64,000 nt of DNA from Hyphomicrobiales bacterium (GCA_900470965.1 UCCS01000090.1:1-64000); one strand, 5' to 3'. Positions 16,710 to 25,828 are shown, counted from the stretch's first letter. Notes: generated from the letters alone by a model not told the origin. Numbers and translations: made by a program.

Positions 16710-17122
16710 GCTTGCAGTCTCCAGGCGGCAATGAATTCAGCTTTGATGGCGCGGACGCCGCCCGGGTGGATGCAGGCCCAGAGAGGACCGAAGCGAATAG
16801 CCCCGATCAGTGCTTCGGCTTGGTCTTCGAATGTCTCGCCGGTCATGGCTTTGATGAGCCCGATATCGCCGGTATCAGGGTCCTGGATGCGCTTCGCCTT
16901 GACGGGCGCAAGCTGTCGCTCCATGAGCGCGAGATTGCCGGCATGGCTATCCAAGATGCGCTGTGCTTCCTCGCGCGTGCTGTAGGTTCCGCGGAACTCG
17001 TCAGCCGGGTCTATGCCGGTCACCTTCTCGACCCATGAGGCAGGGAACGTAAGGCAGTCGTCGCCGCCCGCCCCGCCCCACCTGAAGCGATGCGGGAGTG
17101 CAAGGAAATGATGGATGTCCAT
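16706..17122 (-). CDS. DUF6950 family tail assembly protein
   Basis: 138 aa starting MDIHHFLALPHRFRWGGAGG. The motif WGGAGGDDCLTFPASWVEK with a single Cys, later DTGDIGLI and a C-terminal AAWRLQA, matches DUF6950. It occupies the place of the NlpC/P60 tail hydrolase (lambda K position) between two distal-tail genes and the tip protein. Whether the Cys is catalytic is unknown. It overlaps the tip gene by 4 bp. Confidence 0.75.
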   Translation of the reverse strand: MDIHHFLALPHRFRWGGAGGDDCLTFPASWVEKVTGIDPADEFRGTYSTREEAQRILDSHAGNLALMERQLAPVKAKRIQDPDTGDIGLIKAMTGETFEDQAEALIGAIRFGPLWACIHPGGVRAIKAEFIAAWRLQA

Positions 17123-17132
17123 AAAGCCTCGA

Positions 17133-17747
17133 TTACGAGAAGACCGGCCACTTGGGCTGGATGCCGCGGGCAAGCCGAGGCGTGCCGTCGCAGAATGCGT
17201 CTGTCGGATACATCGAACGCTGCATCGCGTCCGACCATAGGACCTTCGAAGGCCGGGAGCGGGTGTTCTCGCCGGCAACGACCGCCAGGCTGAGCGAGAG
17301 TGTTGCCGTCTCCCCTTCCCGGATCGGTGGCCGCGCTTCCTTCGGATGAGATGCGACGCCCGTCCAAATCGGAATGATCTTGCTCATCGGCTGGTAGTAG
17401 CGATCGAGTGTCGTCAGTCCGACCTGCACCAGCTTGCCGCGCACTGGCGGGATGCTGTCGATCATCTTGGCGCCGGTGGCCGGATCGATGCCAGAAACTG
17501 AGAAGTCCACCGCATCGGAAGTTCCGTTCACCAACACCTCAAGCGAGGGAACGCCGATCAGACGGCCCCCGCCGAGATAGACCGTCCCGTCTGGGTCGAT
17601 ACCATCGAAGCCGATCGGCACATCATTAATCCCGAACCACATATGCAAGGCCGGGTCCGTGTCGATGCGAAGGAATACGCCGAGCTGATGGCTGCCGCGC
17701 ATCTCTTCGATCACCGCGGCCGGCACGTATTGAACCGAGTAGGCCAT
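17133..17747 (-). CDS. Distal tail protein (204 aa)
   Basis: Begins MAYSVQYVPAAVIEEMRGSH. Predominantly beta. By order (tape measure, 243-aa protein, this, DUF6950, tip) it matches the DUF2163-type slot of gene-transfer-agent-like tails, but I cannot confirm the domain from sequence. One-base overlap with the previous gene indicates coupling. Confidence 0.65.
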   Translation of the reverse strand: MAYSVQYVPAAVIEEMRGSHQLGVFLRIDTDPALHMWFGINDVPIGFDGIDPDGTVYLGGGRLIGVPSLEVLVNGTSDAVDFSVSGIDPATGAKMIDSIPPVRGKLVQVGLTTLDRYYQPMSKIIPIWTGVASHPKEARPPIREGETATLSLSLAVVAGENTRSRPSKVLWSDAMQRSMYPTDAFCDGTPRLARGIQPKWPVFS

Positions 17748-18478
17748 CAGAACGCTTCCGTGAACTGCACCGTCGGGCGTGAGGAATACCAGCCTCTATA
17801 AGTCCAAGGGACCGTGACGCCCTTCGGCAGCTTCATGACACAACGCGGGCGGGCGAGCTCGACACGCGTGCTTGCGGCCACTGCCTCACGCAACGGAGGG
17901 CTTAGAGCCAGCCGGTAAATCGGGTCCGCGTCATCGCTCTTGCCGATCACCTCCCAATGGCGGTAGACGCGCCAGCCTTTCGTTGGGTGATAGATCGAAA
18001 ACCAGTCAGACCAGCGAAGATCCCTGGCTGCACCGAAGACCTGCATGGAGAGGACGCCGGCATTGAGCGGCGCGTCCTCTGTCACCTCGCCATAGACAGT
18101 CGCCTGCGAGTATCCAGAGCCGTCAGAAAACAGTGCGCCATCGGAATGCGGAATGCCCTTAATGATGGGCCGGCGCGTGCCTCTGATCACCGGGAACGGC
18201 CCGATCTTGTCATTGACGATTGGCACGTTGATGAAGCGGAACCCGCCGTTGAGACGGGCGCCAAGCCAGTTCAACACCTCGAAGCGCTCGTCGGGACCTT
18301 CCAGCACCATGTTCGAATAGGTGGCGGTTATGATCCCGCCGCCTGATGTTTCGATGCTGATCGGCTCACCGACCCCATTGACGCCGCCGTCGAGGCCGCT
18401 TCCCGGGTTGTCGAAGCTTGCTTCCGTCGGCCGCAGGAAATCCACGGGAAACATCGGCTGATCGGTATAGACGGCCAT
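17747..18478 (-). CDS. Distal tail protein (243 aa)
   Basis: Begins MAVYTDQPMFPVDFLRPTEA; beta-rich with conserved Trp and Arg clusters (ARDLRWSDWFSIYHPTKGW). First gene after the tape measure, the usual place of the distal tail (Dit) or DUF2460 protein that closes the tube. Assignment is by position. Confidence 0.65.
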   Translation of the reverse strand: MAVYTDQPMFPVDFLRPTEASFDNPGSGLDGGVNGVGEPISIETSGGGIITATYSNMVLEGPDERFEVLNWLGARLNGGFRFINVPIVNDKIGPFPVIRGTRRPIIKGIPHSDGALFSDGSGYSQATVYGEVTEDAPLNAGVLSMQVFGAARDLRWSDWFSIYHPTKGWRVYRHWEVIGKSDDADPIYRLALSPPLREAVAASTRVELARPRCVMKLPKGVTVPWTYRGWYSSRPTVQFTEAF

Positions 18479-18480
18479 CC

Positions 18481-21372
18481 TTAGCCCACCCGTGAATTGA
18501 ACTTCTTCTGCGTGCTTCCGAACCCGCCGCGCGCCTGATCGATCTTGTCTTGGTAGAGCGCTTCCTGCGCGCCCTGCCGGGCGAGCTCCCGGACATGCTC
18601 ATCACCGCTTCCGCCGTGGACATGGACTTCCAGCTTCCGCGGCGAGTTCGAGCCGTTGTCGTTGCCGGCATCCATCATCTGAGCGCTTCGGTTGGCGTTG
18701 AAGACCTGAGAGCCTTGCGGAAGGTTCACCAGTTCCGGACCGCGCTCGCCGACGATCGACAACCCGCCCGGCGCATAGTTCGTACCGTCTGCATAGAGGC
18801 CAATACCGCCGAGCTTCCAAGCACTCGCGAACTGCGCCGAGGATGAGAAGATGCTCTTGCCGATGCCCGATAGAGCGCTCAAGAGTCCCCCGCCTCCGCC
18901 AGCCGCGCTTGTGCTGAGCGTCGTCCCGAGTTGGCCAAGGCCATTCCCCAGTTGACCGAGACTGCCCGTTGCCTTGTCAGCAGTGCCGCCGAACTTCGCG
19001 AGTGCGCTTTCAGCACCCTCAAGTCGGCCGGAGAAATTGTGGGCTCCCTCAGGGTTACCCCAGGAAAAGCCTTGCGGGCGTTCGAAGCCCGCGAAGGCTG
19101 CGGTCGCGCTGCGCACGTCCGGGGCAGCCTTGAGAGCGTTCCACGCCCTGCTCTCCGGGCCCATAAGTTCGGAATACGCGAACTGATGCTGGGCCAGCTC
19201 ATTGCCGAGGTTTCCGCGCCCGCCGATAGCATTTAAAAGCGACGGCGACCGATCGTTCCACTGATAAAGACCGAGGGCCTTACCAGCATCGCCAACAGCG
19301 CTAGGGTTGAAAGAGCTCTCAGCTCCTACATTGCCAAGGATGCCGGCGACCTGATGATCGGCCAGGCCTTTCGACTTCCAGAAGTTCCAAGCGAGCGAAG
19401 CGCCAGAACCGGACATAGAGACGGGGGACGCAGAGCGGTTATCATTGGCACCACCGCCAAAAACAGATGATGCCACGCTCCCGATGCCTGCGGCAGATGT
19501 TCCACCCTTCCCGCCGGTCAGCAGCCCCGAAATCATGTTGCCGATGCTGTCGAAGAACTTTTTCCAGAGGTCTGATGCCTGGCTCGTTATAGCCGCCTCA
19601 AAACCCTTCAGGAATGCCTTGCCGATATCATGGCTACCCGAAATAAGCTCGCTGCTGAATGCATCCCCGAATTCGTTCGCGATCTCCTTGGCCTGCTGAC
19701 CACGCAACTGCTGGCGGATCGCATTGGCCTCGGGCGAATTCAGGTCCTCATTGAAGCCGTATCGGTTCAGCGTGGTCGCAACCTGCTGATCCATGGCGCT
19801 GCGCTCGGCCTGGCGCTGCTGGAAGCTGATGTCTAGCCAGAAGTCGGCCTTTGCTTCCTGTGCGCGGCGATATGCCTTTTCGAGATCAGTGACTTTGTCG
19901 GTCTGCTCGTCGATCTCGAAGAAGTTCGGCTTCTGACCAGGCACCGGGACGTTCGTCAGACGGCCATCGCTGTTCAGGATGGCAGGAGCGCCCGGATCCT
20001 GCGAAAGGTCGTTCGGCCGCTGCGCTGGGGTCGGGCCGATATCCGGAAGGTTGATTTCAGAACCTTGTATCGTACCGTCGGCACCGAAAAGGTCGTTGCG
20101 GCCGAAACTGCGCCACGTGCGCGGATCATTCATGCGCGACTGTGCGAGAGCTGCGGCTTCGCCCGTCTTGCCAATGCTGTCGGCCGCAGTGAGCGCGGAC
20201 TTGGATATCTGGTCGAGAACCTTGGCGAACTCATCGAGCGCCGGGATATGGTTTTCTTTCACGGCCGCAGTAAGGGCAGTCTGGACTGCGCTAACCTGTT
20301 CGGTGGTGATCTTGCCCTCGTCCGCCGCTTTAGTGAACCTCGAAAAGGCATTCTCGAGTTGCACGATCGTCTCGGGCTCTGTGCCAGCAAGTCTCAACTG
20401 CGAAGCCAAATCGGCAAGACCGATCTTAGCATCGTCGAGGCCGCTCCGGACATCCTTCAGGGTCTTCGCGCTTAGCAGTCCAACGCCTGCCTGAAGTTCA
20501 GATGCTTCCTTTGCGCGATTGAGCTCGTCGGCATACTGTTTCAGGGAGGGGATGGCATCGCCCCACCTGTCTGCTATGCCCGAGATCAATTCCGCCTGCT
20601 CTCGCAGATCAGCATTCATCCCATCCGAACCTTCGCGGCTCGTGCTGAAATACTGCACGAGCGCAGCGACACCACCAATGACGCCTATCGTGACAAGCGA
20701 AATCGGATTGAGGATTTGCATGAAGGCGCCGGCGACTGCGGGGCCAATAGCCTGCCCGCTCGCCTTGATGTCGTTGAACACCTGGGAGACCTGCGGACCC
20801 TGCTGCAAAGCGACTGTGTACCAGGGCATGAAAGCGGCAGTGCTGCCGATATCGAAGCCCTGCGCGGCAAGGTTCGATGTGTTGAAGCTGCGCGATGCGC
20901 CGCCATTGCTGTTTGCTGCCTTCACCGCAGCGCCGGCGGTGGCGGCAGAGGTGCGCAACCGTTCGTAGGCCTGCCGCTCCCTGTCGAGCGCCTGTGTCAT
21001 CTGCTGCGCGCTAATGGCGCCGATCTTGTGAGCCCTTTCGATCTCGCTGACGACCGCCTCGTAATTCCGTGTCGCCTGCGCGAGAGGCTGATACTTCAGC
21101 GTGAGCCGCTCGACTTCCATTCGGAAAGCGCGAACATGCTCGTCTTGGTCCGCGAGAGCCTTGCCCACTCGCTCCAGCGGCTGGGCGGCGCGGCCAGCCC
21201 CTTCGCCAGCCCGTGACAAAGCACTGCCCAGAGTGGACGCTTCGCTTTCGAGCTTGTCGGCGGCCTGTTGCGTGCGCGAGGCAGCGGCAGTCAGCCGGTC
21301 CAAATCTGCGGCCGCAGACGAGGCCTGCGAGCTGTCGATTTTGAACCCCAGCGTTGCGTCGGTCATGGTCAC
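18481..21372 (-). CDS. Tail tape measure protein with embedded tail-lysozyme domain
   Basis: 963 aa. The N-terminal 200 residues are coiled coil (GFKIDSSQASSAAADLDRLT). A hydrophobic patch near 210-245 follows (IGPAVAGAFMQILNPISLVT). Residues about 660-800 hold a phage tail lysozyme fold: WNFWKSKGLADHQVAGILGN, then GAESSFNP with the expected catalytic Glu, then ALGLYQWN. The protein sets tail length, and the lysozyme would locally open peptidoglycan during DNA entry. Length implies a tail of roughly 145 nm by the usual 1.5 angstrom per residue rule. Confidence 0.92.
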   Translation of the reverse strand: MTMTDATLGFKIDSSQASSAAADLDRLTAAASRTQQAADKLESEASTLGSALSRAGEGAGRAAQPLERVGKALADQDEHVRAFRMEVERLTLKYQPLAQATRNYEAVVSEIERAHKIGAISAQQMTQALDRERQAYERLRTSAATAGAAVKAANSNGGASRSFNTSNLAAQGFDIGSTAAFMPWYTVALQQGPQVSQVFNDIKASGQAIGPAVAGAFMQILNPISLVTIGVIGGVAALVQYFSTSREGSDGMNADLREQAELISGIADRWGDAIPSLKQYADELNRAKEASELQAGVGLLSAKTLKDVRSGLDDAKIGLADLASQLRLAGTEPETIVQLENAFSRFTKAADEGKITTEQVSAVQTALTAAVKENHIPALDEFAKVLDQISKSALTAADSIGKTGEAAALAQSRMNDPRTWRSFGRNDLFGADGTIQGSEINLPDIGPTPAQRPNDLSQDPGAPAILNSDGRLTNVPVPGQKPNFFEIDEQTDKVTDLEKAYRRAQEAKADFWLDISFQQRQAERSAMDQQVATTLNRYGFNEDLNSPEANAIRQQLRGQQAKEIANEFGDAFSSELISGSHDIGKAFLKGFEAAITSQASDLWKKFFDSIGNMISGLLTGGKGGTSAAGIGSVASSVFGGGANDNRSASPVSMSGSGASLAWNFWKSKGLADHQVAGILGNVGAESSFNPSAVGDAGKALGLYQWNDRSPSLLNAIGGRGNLGNELAQHQFAYSELMGPESRAWNALKAAPDVRSATAAFAGFERPQGFSWGNPEGAHNFSGRLEGAESALAKFGGTADKATGSLGQLGNGLGQLGTTLSTSAAGGGGGLLSALSGIGKSIFSSSAQFASAWKLGGIGLYADGTNYAPGGLSIVGERGPELVNLPQGSQVFNANRSAQMMDAGNDNGSNSPRKLEVHVHGGSGDEHVRELARQGAQEALYQDKIDQARGGFGSTQKKFNSRVG

Positions 21373-21662
21373 TTCCGTTTATTGGGGAAAATCGCGTCGA
21401 AGAGCCTGCTGGTGAGCGGGCGCTCCGATACCTGCTGTTCCGGCTGCTCTTTGTCGGCCGCCTTCTGAGCAACCAATTCTCGGCGCTTCAGGTCCATTGC
21501 GATGATGGCATCCAACTGCCATTGCCGGAGAGTGATGCCGCGAAGGCGAGACCACTCCCCTATTGCCTGAAACCCGATGGCGTTCGGCCCGAAGCCGTTG
21601 CTGGTGCGCTGGCAGTCAAGCTCGCGAAACCAGTACCAAACCTGCTCACCGGCAGCCGGCAC
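21369..21662 (-). CDS. Tail assembly chaperone, T-frame (probably made by frameshift)
   Basis: The annotated part starts at a GTG (21662), but the same frame stays open upstream to about 21760 and encodes LFYQKLIGGLCRLIEDQHNG, which looks like genuine protein. No good ribosome-binding site precedes the GTG. The arrangement matches lambda G/GT: a -1 shift from 21695-22129 would append this domain. The product helps wrap the tape measure during tail assembly. Confidence 0.75.
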   Translation of the reverse strand: MPAAGEQVWYWFRELDCQRTSNGFGPNAIGFQAIGEWSRLRGITLRQWQLDAIIAMDLKRRELVAQKAADKEQPEQQVSERPLTSRLFDAIFPNKRK

Positions 21663-21694
21663 GACTACCTTCTTGCCGTTGTGCTGATCTTCAA

Positions 21695-22129
21695 TCAGTC
21701 GGCAGAGGCCGCCGATGAGCTTTTGGTAAAAGAGCTGCGGCGTACCGCCCGAACCTCAACCTGCTCCCTAATGATGCGGAACTTTGAATAGAGGTTACGG
21801 ACATTCTCTTCCGAGAACGGAATCACTTGACCGCCGATCTTCGGGTTCGGCGTCCAATGGGTGGTTGCCTTGGCGAGGATCGCGATCATGCGGGCATCGC
21901 CATCATCAGCGGAGGCTTCAAGGCTACCGCGCTCTGCCGCCGCCTTGGCGAACTCAGCGGTGACATCGCGCATGGCCTTCTGCATCCGGTCGCTGTCAGG
22001 GCCGACGAAGCCGATCTTGAGACCGATCGGCTTGCCCTGCTCGCTGAGGATATCGATCTCGATGCCCTGCTCCTGAGACTGGATGAGGGCTTCGAGGCCG
22101 GAGAGATCGGCGAAATCTTCAGAGGACAT
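21695..22129 (-). CDS. Tail assembly chaperone, G-frame
   Basis: 144 aa: MSSEDFADLSGLEALIQSQE..., a mixed domain with PIGLKIGFVGPDSDRMQKAM, typical of G-type chaperones that lie between tail tube and tape measure. The C-terminal 18 residues (AVRRSSFTKSSS...) are low complexity and would be replaced on frameshifting into the T frame. Four-base ATGA-type contact with the tube gene. Confidence 0.8.
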   Translation of the reverse strand: MSSEDFADLSGLEALIQSQEQGIEIDILSEQGKPIGLKIGFVGPDSDRMQKAMRDVTAEFAKAAAERGSLEASADDGDARMIAILAKATTHWTPNPKIGGQVIPFSEENVRNLYSKFRIIREQVEVRAVRRSSFTKSSSAASAD

Positions 22130-22869
22130 CAGGCACCACCTACAGGAGCCACGGTAATGACCGGGCTGTTGATTTCGACGTTGCCCTGCAGGAGGCGAGC
22201 GGTGTTTGCGCCGCCGCCATTCTCCTGCGCCGTCATGACGATACCGTAGAAGAATTTGACGGTGCCGGTCGGGACGGTGGAGATCGTATGCACGCCCGAC
22301 TGCGTGCCAGTGGTGGTGATCGCCGCGCCGCCCGGTGTGGCCGAGAGCGTAATCGTGTTGGCGTCGGTCACCGTCTTCACATAGTAGGTCGTTCCGGCCG
22401 TGAGACCGGTCGGAAGTGCGCCGGTTGTCGAGAGTTTGACCGGATCATTGACCTGGCGACCATGTCCCGTCCAGGTGACAACACCCGGCGCGGCGATCGT
22501 GATGGTTGCCACACCGGAGACGACGGGCGGCGCATCATCGAACGCCAGCTTGAACGGATAGTTGAAATCCGTGTTCTCGGCGGCGATCAGGGCGATCTGG
22601 CCGGGATCGTTCGGCATGATGATGAAGTTGTTCTGCATCGAGCCGGCATTGCGGGTGCCCTTGGCCTTCAGCGTGCGGCCGGAGGAAATAACGTCCTCCG
22701 AGATGAGCGTTGCGGCATCGCCGATAGCGCCCATCGTCTGCCAGCCCTTGAGCTCGGTCCAAGTGACCGAAGCGAAATCGGTGGCATCGATGTCGGCATC
22801 GTCGGGAACCGTGTTAACGGCAGGGCCGATATAGATCTTGGCACCTGCAACCGGGTAAAGCTGCGGCAT
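22129..22869 (-). CDS. Major tail tube protein
   Basis: 246 aa, beta-rich. Starts MPQLYPVAGAKIYIGPAV. A bacterial-Ig-like insert is visible at about 120-195 (VTWTGHGRQVNDPVKLSTTG, TYYVKTVTDANTITLS), a common decoration of tube proteins. Position between terminator and chaperones agrees. It polymerises into the tail tube. Confidence 0.82.
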   Translation of the reverse strand: MPQLYPVAGAKIYIGPAVNTVPDDADIDATDFASVTWTELKGWQTMGAIGDAATLISEDVISSGRTLKAKGTRNAGSMQNNFIIMPNDPGQIALIAAENTDFNYPFKLAFDDAPPVVSGVATITIAAPGVVTWTGHGRQVNDPVKLSTTGALPTGLTAGTTYYVKTVTDANTITLSATPGGAAITTTGTQSGVHTISTVPTGTVKFFYGIVMTAQENGGGANTARLLQGNVEINSPVITVAPVGGA

Positions 22870-22926
22870 GTTGGTAACCTCTCATGTCTGATTGCGCTTG
22901 CCGAAGGCGCGAACACGGCAGGCCAA

Positions 22927-23358
22927 TCAGGCCGGAACTTGCGGATAGCAAAGCCACCGCGTGGTGACGGGTATGTTGTGGTGCGTCTCACCCGTGACGA
23001 GGACGCCGATTTCCGGATCCTCGTCGATGCGGACTTGGGTATCGACCCGGAACAACTTCGTGCCGCGCCGGAAATGCGCGCGAAGTTGACCGGCGACGTT
23101 GTAGCCGTCGACGATCGCCAAGCCCTTCGGCCACATGACATTCGTTCGCATGAAGCCCTGCCGGATCGGGTCCATGACCAGCGACAGGTCGGTCTCGATC
23201 GATCGATTGAAGTGGACTTCGACGCTGACGAACCTGCTCGAGGCGGTCGGCGTGAAAGCAACACCCGGCAAAACCATGGTGACGCCCGAGGGAAGAACGA
23301 ACTCCTGGCACCGCAAGAGCAGCGCCTGATAGATTTTCATTTCAACCGTATCGGCCAT
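22927..23358 (-). CDS. Tail terminator / completion protein (DUF4128-like)
   Basis: 143 aa. VEMKIYQALLLRCQEFVLP and the later RGTKLFRVDTQVRIDEDPE pattern fit the short tail-terminator proteins that cap the tube and join it to the head. Gene order (HK97-gp10-like, this, tube) is the standard one. Domain call moderate. Confidence 0.72.
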   Translation of the reverse strand: MADTVEMKIYQALLLRCQEFVLPSGVTMVLPGVAFTPTASSRFVSVEVHFNRSIETDLSLVMDPIRQGFMRTNVMWPKGLAIVDGYNVAGQLRAHFRRGTKLFRVDTQVRIDEDPEIGVLVTGETHHNIPVTTRWLCYPQVPA

Positions 23359-23374
23359 CTGCTACCTCTGGCCC

Positions 23375-23590
23375 ATGGCCGATAAACCGCTCAGCGACGA
23401 GGAAGTCTATGACCTGCTCCACCAGGCGCTGGCGTCGTTGCTGAACAAGACAGTTCGGACGAAGCACGCTCAGGACGTGCTTGCGATGGCCATCCGGGAC
23501 CTGACGATCATCCAGACGGCCTTCCTGACGCTCACCGAAGGCGTCAAGCTTGATCGAAGCGATTCCGAACAGTCGCCTCGGCCTGAGTGA
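23375..23590 (+). CDS. Small counter-strand gene inside the tail operon (71 aa)
   Basis: MADKPLSDEEVYDLLHQALA... is a well-formed, helix-rich acidic protein in the only 185-bp gap of the tail operon, on the opposite strand. It overlaps the 3' end of the HK97-gp10-like gene by 47 bp. The minus-strand frames over the gap do not look protein-like. No ribosome-binding site of note. Function unknown; a small regulatory or moron gene is possible. Confidence 0.55.
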   Translation: MADKPLSDEEVYDLLHQALASLLNKTVRTKHAQDVLAMAIRDLTIIQTAFLTLTEGVKLDRSDSEQSPRPE

Positions 23591-24005
23591 CGATCTGCTG
23601 CCAGCGCTGGGCGACTGCATCCACAAACCCGAACCCAGTCTGATTATAGGTTCTGCCGAGCGAGTCAGTGCCGACGAAGCCGTAGTTCATGCGGGCGGCA
23701 TAGGCGGCCTGAAACCCGAGAAAGATCGTGTCGCCGAGGTGCGCGTCTGCGATCACCAGTTCGATCGCGCTATCCTGAAACTCTGTCTTGCCTTCCTGTA
23801 TGGTCGGCATGTCTGCGGTCGAGGCCATCAGCGATCGGCGGAGGTTGCCAGTTTTGAGAGGCATCCGGCCACCTTCAGCGACCGGCCTCCGGACCTCGTT
23901 GGCGACTTCCTGCGCAGCCGTCCGGAAAACAGCCTCCTCGCGCTCGGTCTCAGCCTTGGCCCATTGCGATACCTGGGCCGCGAAAGAAAGGTTCTCGGTC
24001 GCCAT
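23544..24005 (-). CDS. HK97-gp10-like head-tail joining protein
   Basis: 153 aa. LSFAAQVSQWAKAETEREEAV leads into the family feature MPLKTGNLRRSLMAS, then a basic C-terminus. These proteins form part of the neck between connector and tail terminator. The ATG at 24005 shares a base with the stop of the head-morphogenesis gene (TGATG). Confidence 0.75.
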   Translation of the reverse strand: MATENLSFAAQVSQWAKAETEREEAVFRTAAQEVANEVRRPVAEGGRMPLKTGNLRRSLMASTADMPTIQEGKTEFQDSAIELVIADAHLGDTIFLGFQAAYAARMNYGFVGTDSLGRTYNQTGFGFVDAVAQRWQQIVTQAEATVRNRFDQA

Positions 24006-25057
24006 CACCAGCCCCGCGAGCGGGCATAGGCTTCGGCAAAGTCGAAATTGTATTCGACATCACAGCGACACCCGGCGACTTCGGATGGCCCGGCGCCGAG
24101 CGATGTATCCCCTGGATATCGAAGCAAGGCGCCCGATGGAGACTGAAAAGGAACGTCCATTCCGGTCACTTCCGTCGCATTGAGGACTTGGTGGGTGTGC
24201 CTCACCTTGCGGTCGCCGGCAGAACGCCACTTGCGGGTGACAAGGCTTGCGTCTCGGTTCGACTTCGACAGGGCCTGCTGGAAGGCCTCATGCTTCGAGG
24301 ACATCACAGCCGAAAGCGTCTCGGTTCTCGCCACCATCTCGCCACGCAGACGAAGGTTGCGGTCGCGGAGGCGCATCAGCACCTTCTCGAGCGTTTCCTT
24401 GTCGAGTGGCTTGTCGGCTGCGATGGCCCGTTGGACAGCCTTGTCGAGCCGTTTGTCTCTCGTCTTGAGCGTCAGATACTTCCGCATCAGGGCTGGATCG
24501 CCCGAGAGAAGATTGATCCGGGTGCGCTCGATCAGCTCGGCCTGCGGGCCATTGAGCCCGAGAACCCCGCCTTCCCTCTTGCCAGTGGTAGCCGACTTCC
24601 TGCCCACGAGATCAAGGGCGATCTTGTTCGGTCCCGCCCCCTGCGAATAGGCTTCGACAATGGTCTGCCGAACCGCGACGACCGTCTGCTCGCTGATGTT
24701 GGTGATCATCGTCGAGGACAGATTGCGGATGTTCGCCTCTGCCCCCTGGTTGCTGATGTCCCAGCGGAAGACGATGCGCGCGCCCATCGGGTCGGATAGG
24801 CGGGGCATGTTCTGAGCGGTCAGTGCGCCGCCGGCGTCATAGGCCTGTCTCAGAGCCTCGGAGAGCGGACGGAACGCGGCGGGGTCGATATGGAGAGCGT
24901 TGATCGCGCCCTCGACGTCCCTCGCCTCAAGCTTCGCCACGACCTCGCGCAGCACGATCTCGCTCTTGATATCGTCGATCGCGGCGAGGAATGCCTTTTC
25001 GAGCGTCGGCGACAGTTTGTCGACGAGGTCGAGGATCTGCTGGCGAAGGGTTGGCAT
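24005..25057 (-). CDS. Phage head morphogenesis protein (SPP1 gp7-like)
   Basis: 350 aa. A long helical N-terminus precedes the family core: ARTETLSAVMSSKHEAFQQA, RKWRSAGDRKVRHTHQ and the terminal AGCRCDVEYNF. Minor head proteins of this family bind the portal and are injected or needed for correct head assembly. Here the gene lies downstream of the capsid genes rather than beside the portal. Confidence 0.85.
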   Translation of the reverse strand: MPTLRQQILDLVDKLSPTLEKAFLAAIDDIKSEIVLREVVAKLEARDVEGAINALHIDPAAFRPLSEALRQAYDAGGALTAQNMPRLSDPMGARIVFRWDISNQGAEANIRNLSSTMITNISEQTVVAVRQTIVEAYSQGAGPNKIALDLVGRKSATTGKREGGVLGLNGPQAELIERTRINLLSGDPALMRKYLTLKTRDKRLDKAVQRAIAADKPLDKETLEKVLMRLRDRNLRLRGEMVARTETLSAVMSSKHEAFQQALSKSNRDASLVTRKWRSAGDRKVRHTHQVLNATEVTGMDVPFQSPSGALLRYPGDTSLGAGPSEVAGCRCDVEYNFDFAEAYARSRGW

Positions 25058-25296
25058 TATAGGCGGAACCGATGATCCGACTGGCGCGCACCCTTGCGCA
25101 TTTCATCCCACGTGCCGCTAAACGCTTCATCGAAAGCAACATGCTCGTTGACGATGACGTTGTGGACATGGACGATGGGATAGGCGATCCCCAGCATAAG
25201 GCGGGCATAGATCTGCCACCGCTCTTTCCGAGATTTGCCGCGGACCTGTTTTAAGATAAGGCGAGCGTTGTGCCGGATGGCTTCGGAATGTGTCAT
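25057..25296 (-). CDS. Hypothetical virion-operon protein (79 aa)
   Basis: Starts at 25296 (MTHSEAIRHNARLILKQVRG), overlapping the stop of the preceding 56-aa gene by 4 bp (ATGA). Basic N-terminal helix, central hydrophobic helix (IYARLMLGIAYPIVHVHNVI). Not recognised. Contacts on both sides support co-translation. Confidence 0.6.
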   Translation of the reverse strand: MTHSEAIRHNARLILKQVRGKSRKERWQIYARLMLGIAYPIVHVHNVIVNEHVAFDEAFSGTWDEMRKGARQSDHRFRL

Positions 25297-25463
25297 TCGG
25301 CGGCTTCCTTCCTGCCCTTCTCCTTCGGAGCCGCCTGCTCTTCCTTGAGCTTCTGCCCGACGCCGATGGTTTCGAGCGCGGTAGCCTCGCCATCGGCAAG
25401 GTCCGTCAGGATCTCGCCGGCGGCGCGGCCCTTGTACTTCTTCGTGAGCAAGACGTTCGTCAT
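25293..25463 (-). CDS. Hypothetical virion-operon protein (56 aa)
   Basis: A 57-codon frame MTNVLLTKKYKGRAAGEILT... ending in a Lys/Glu-rich tail. It fits exactly between its neighbours with ATGA overlaps on both sides (25460-25463 and 25293-25296), strong evidence that it is translated. The first half resembles short beta-hairpin connectors of head operons; no named family. Confidence 0.7.
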   Translation of the reverse strand: MTNVLLTKKYKGRAAGEILTDLADGEATALETIGVGQKLKEEQAAPKEKGRKEAAE

Positions 25464-25828
25464 GGTGCTGTCCTTCCTTGGCAGATGAAGACGACATTGG
25501 TCTGGCCGTCGTAGTTGTTCGGGTCATCGTGAACGATGAGATATTCCGTGCCGTCGGCGCCGATCGCGACGTCTCCAACCTTTGGCGACACGCCTATCCC
25601 GATTGAGCCGATGTAAAGCTGCTTGTCGGACGCGAGAATGTTCGTGCCGTCCACGTAGCGGCGGTCATAGGAGGCCGGGAACAGACGGCAGGGATAATCC
25701 GTCGGCGTGCCATCTCCACCGGTGACCGGATCGGGCGGGGCGATGCGCCGGATGGTGCCGGCCTGCCCATACTTCGTGATAAGGCGCTGCGCAGTGGCCT
25801 GCAGCCGAGTGAAGAGCGGATCACTCAT
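25460..25828 (-). CDS. Head-tail connector / completion protein (122 aa)
   Basis: Starts MSDPLFTRLQATAQRLITKY; a helix followed by a beta-barrel with RRYVDGTNILASDKQLYIGS and VKVGD-like turns (VSPKVGDVAI). This layout is that of the head-tail stopper proteins. It overlaps both neighbours by 4 bp. Domain name is by pattern and position. Confidence 0.68.
   Translation of the reverse strand: MSDPLFTRLQATAQRLITKYGQAGTIRRIAPPDPVTGGDGTPTDYPCRLFPASYDRRYVDGTNILASDKQLYIGSIGIGVSPKVGDVAIGADGTEYLIVHDDPNNYDGQTNVVFICQGRTAP

Noticed and set aside
15423..16985. 520-codon plus-strand frame opposite the tail tip gene
   Set aside because: Composition is Arg/Ala-rich antisense of a clear tail protein; no start signal.
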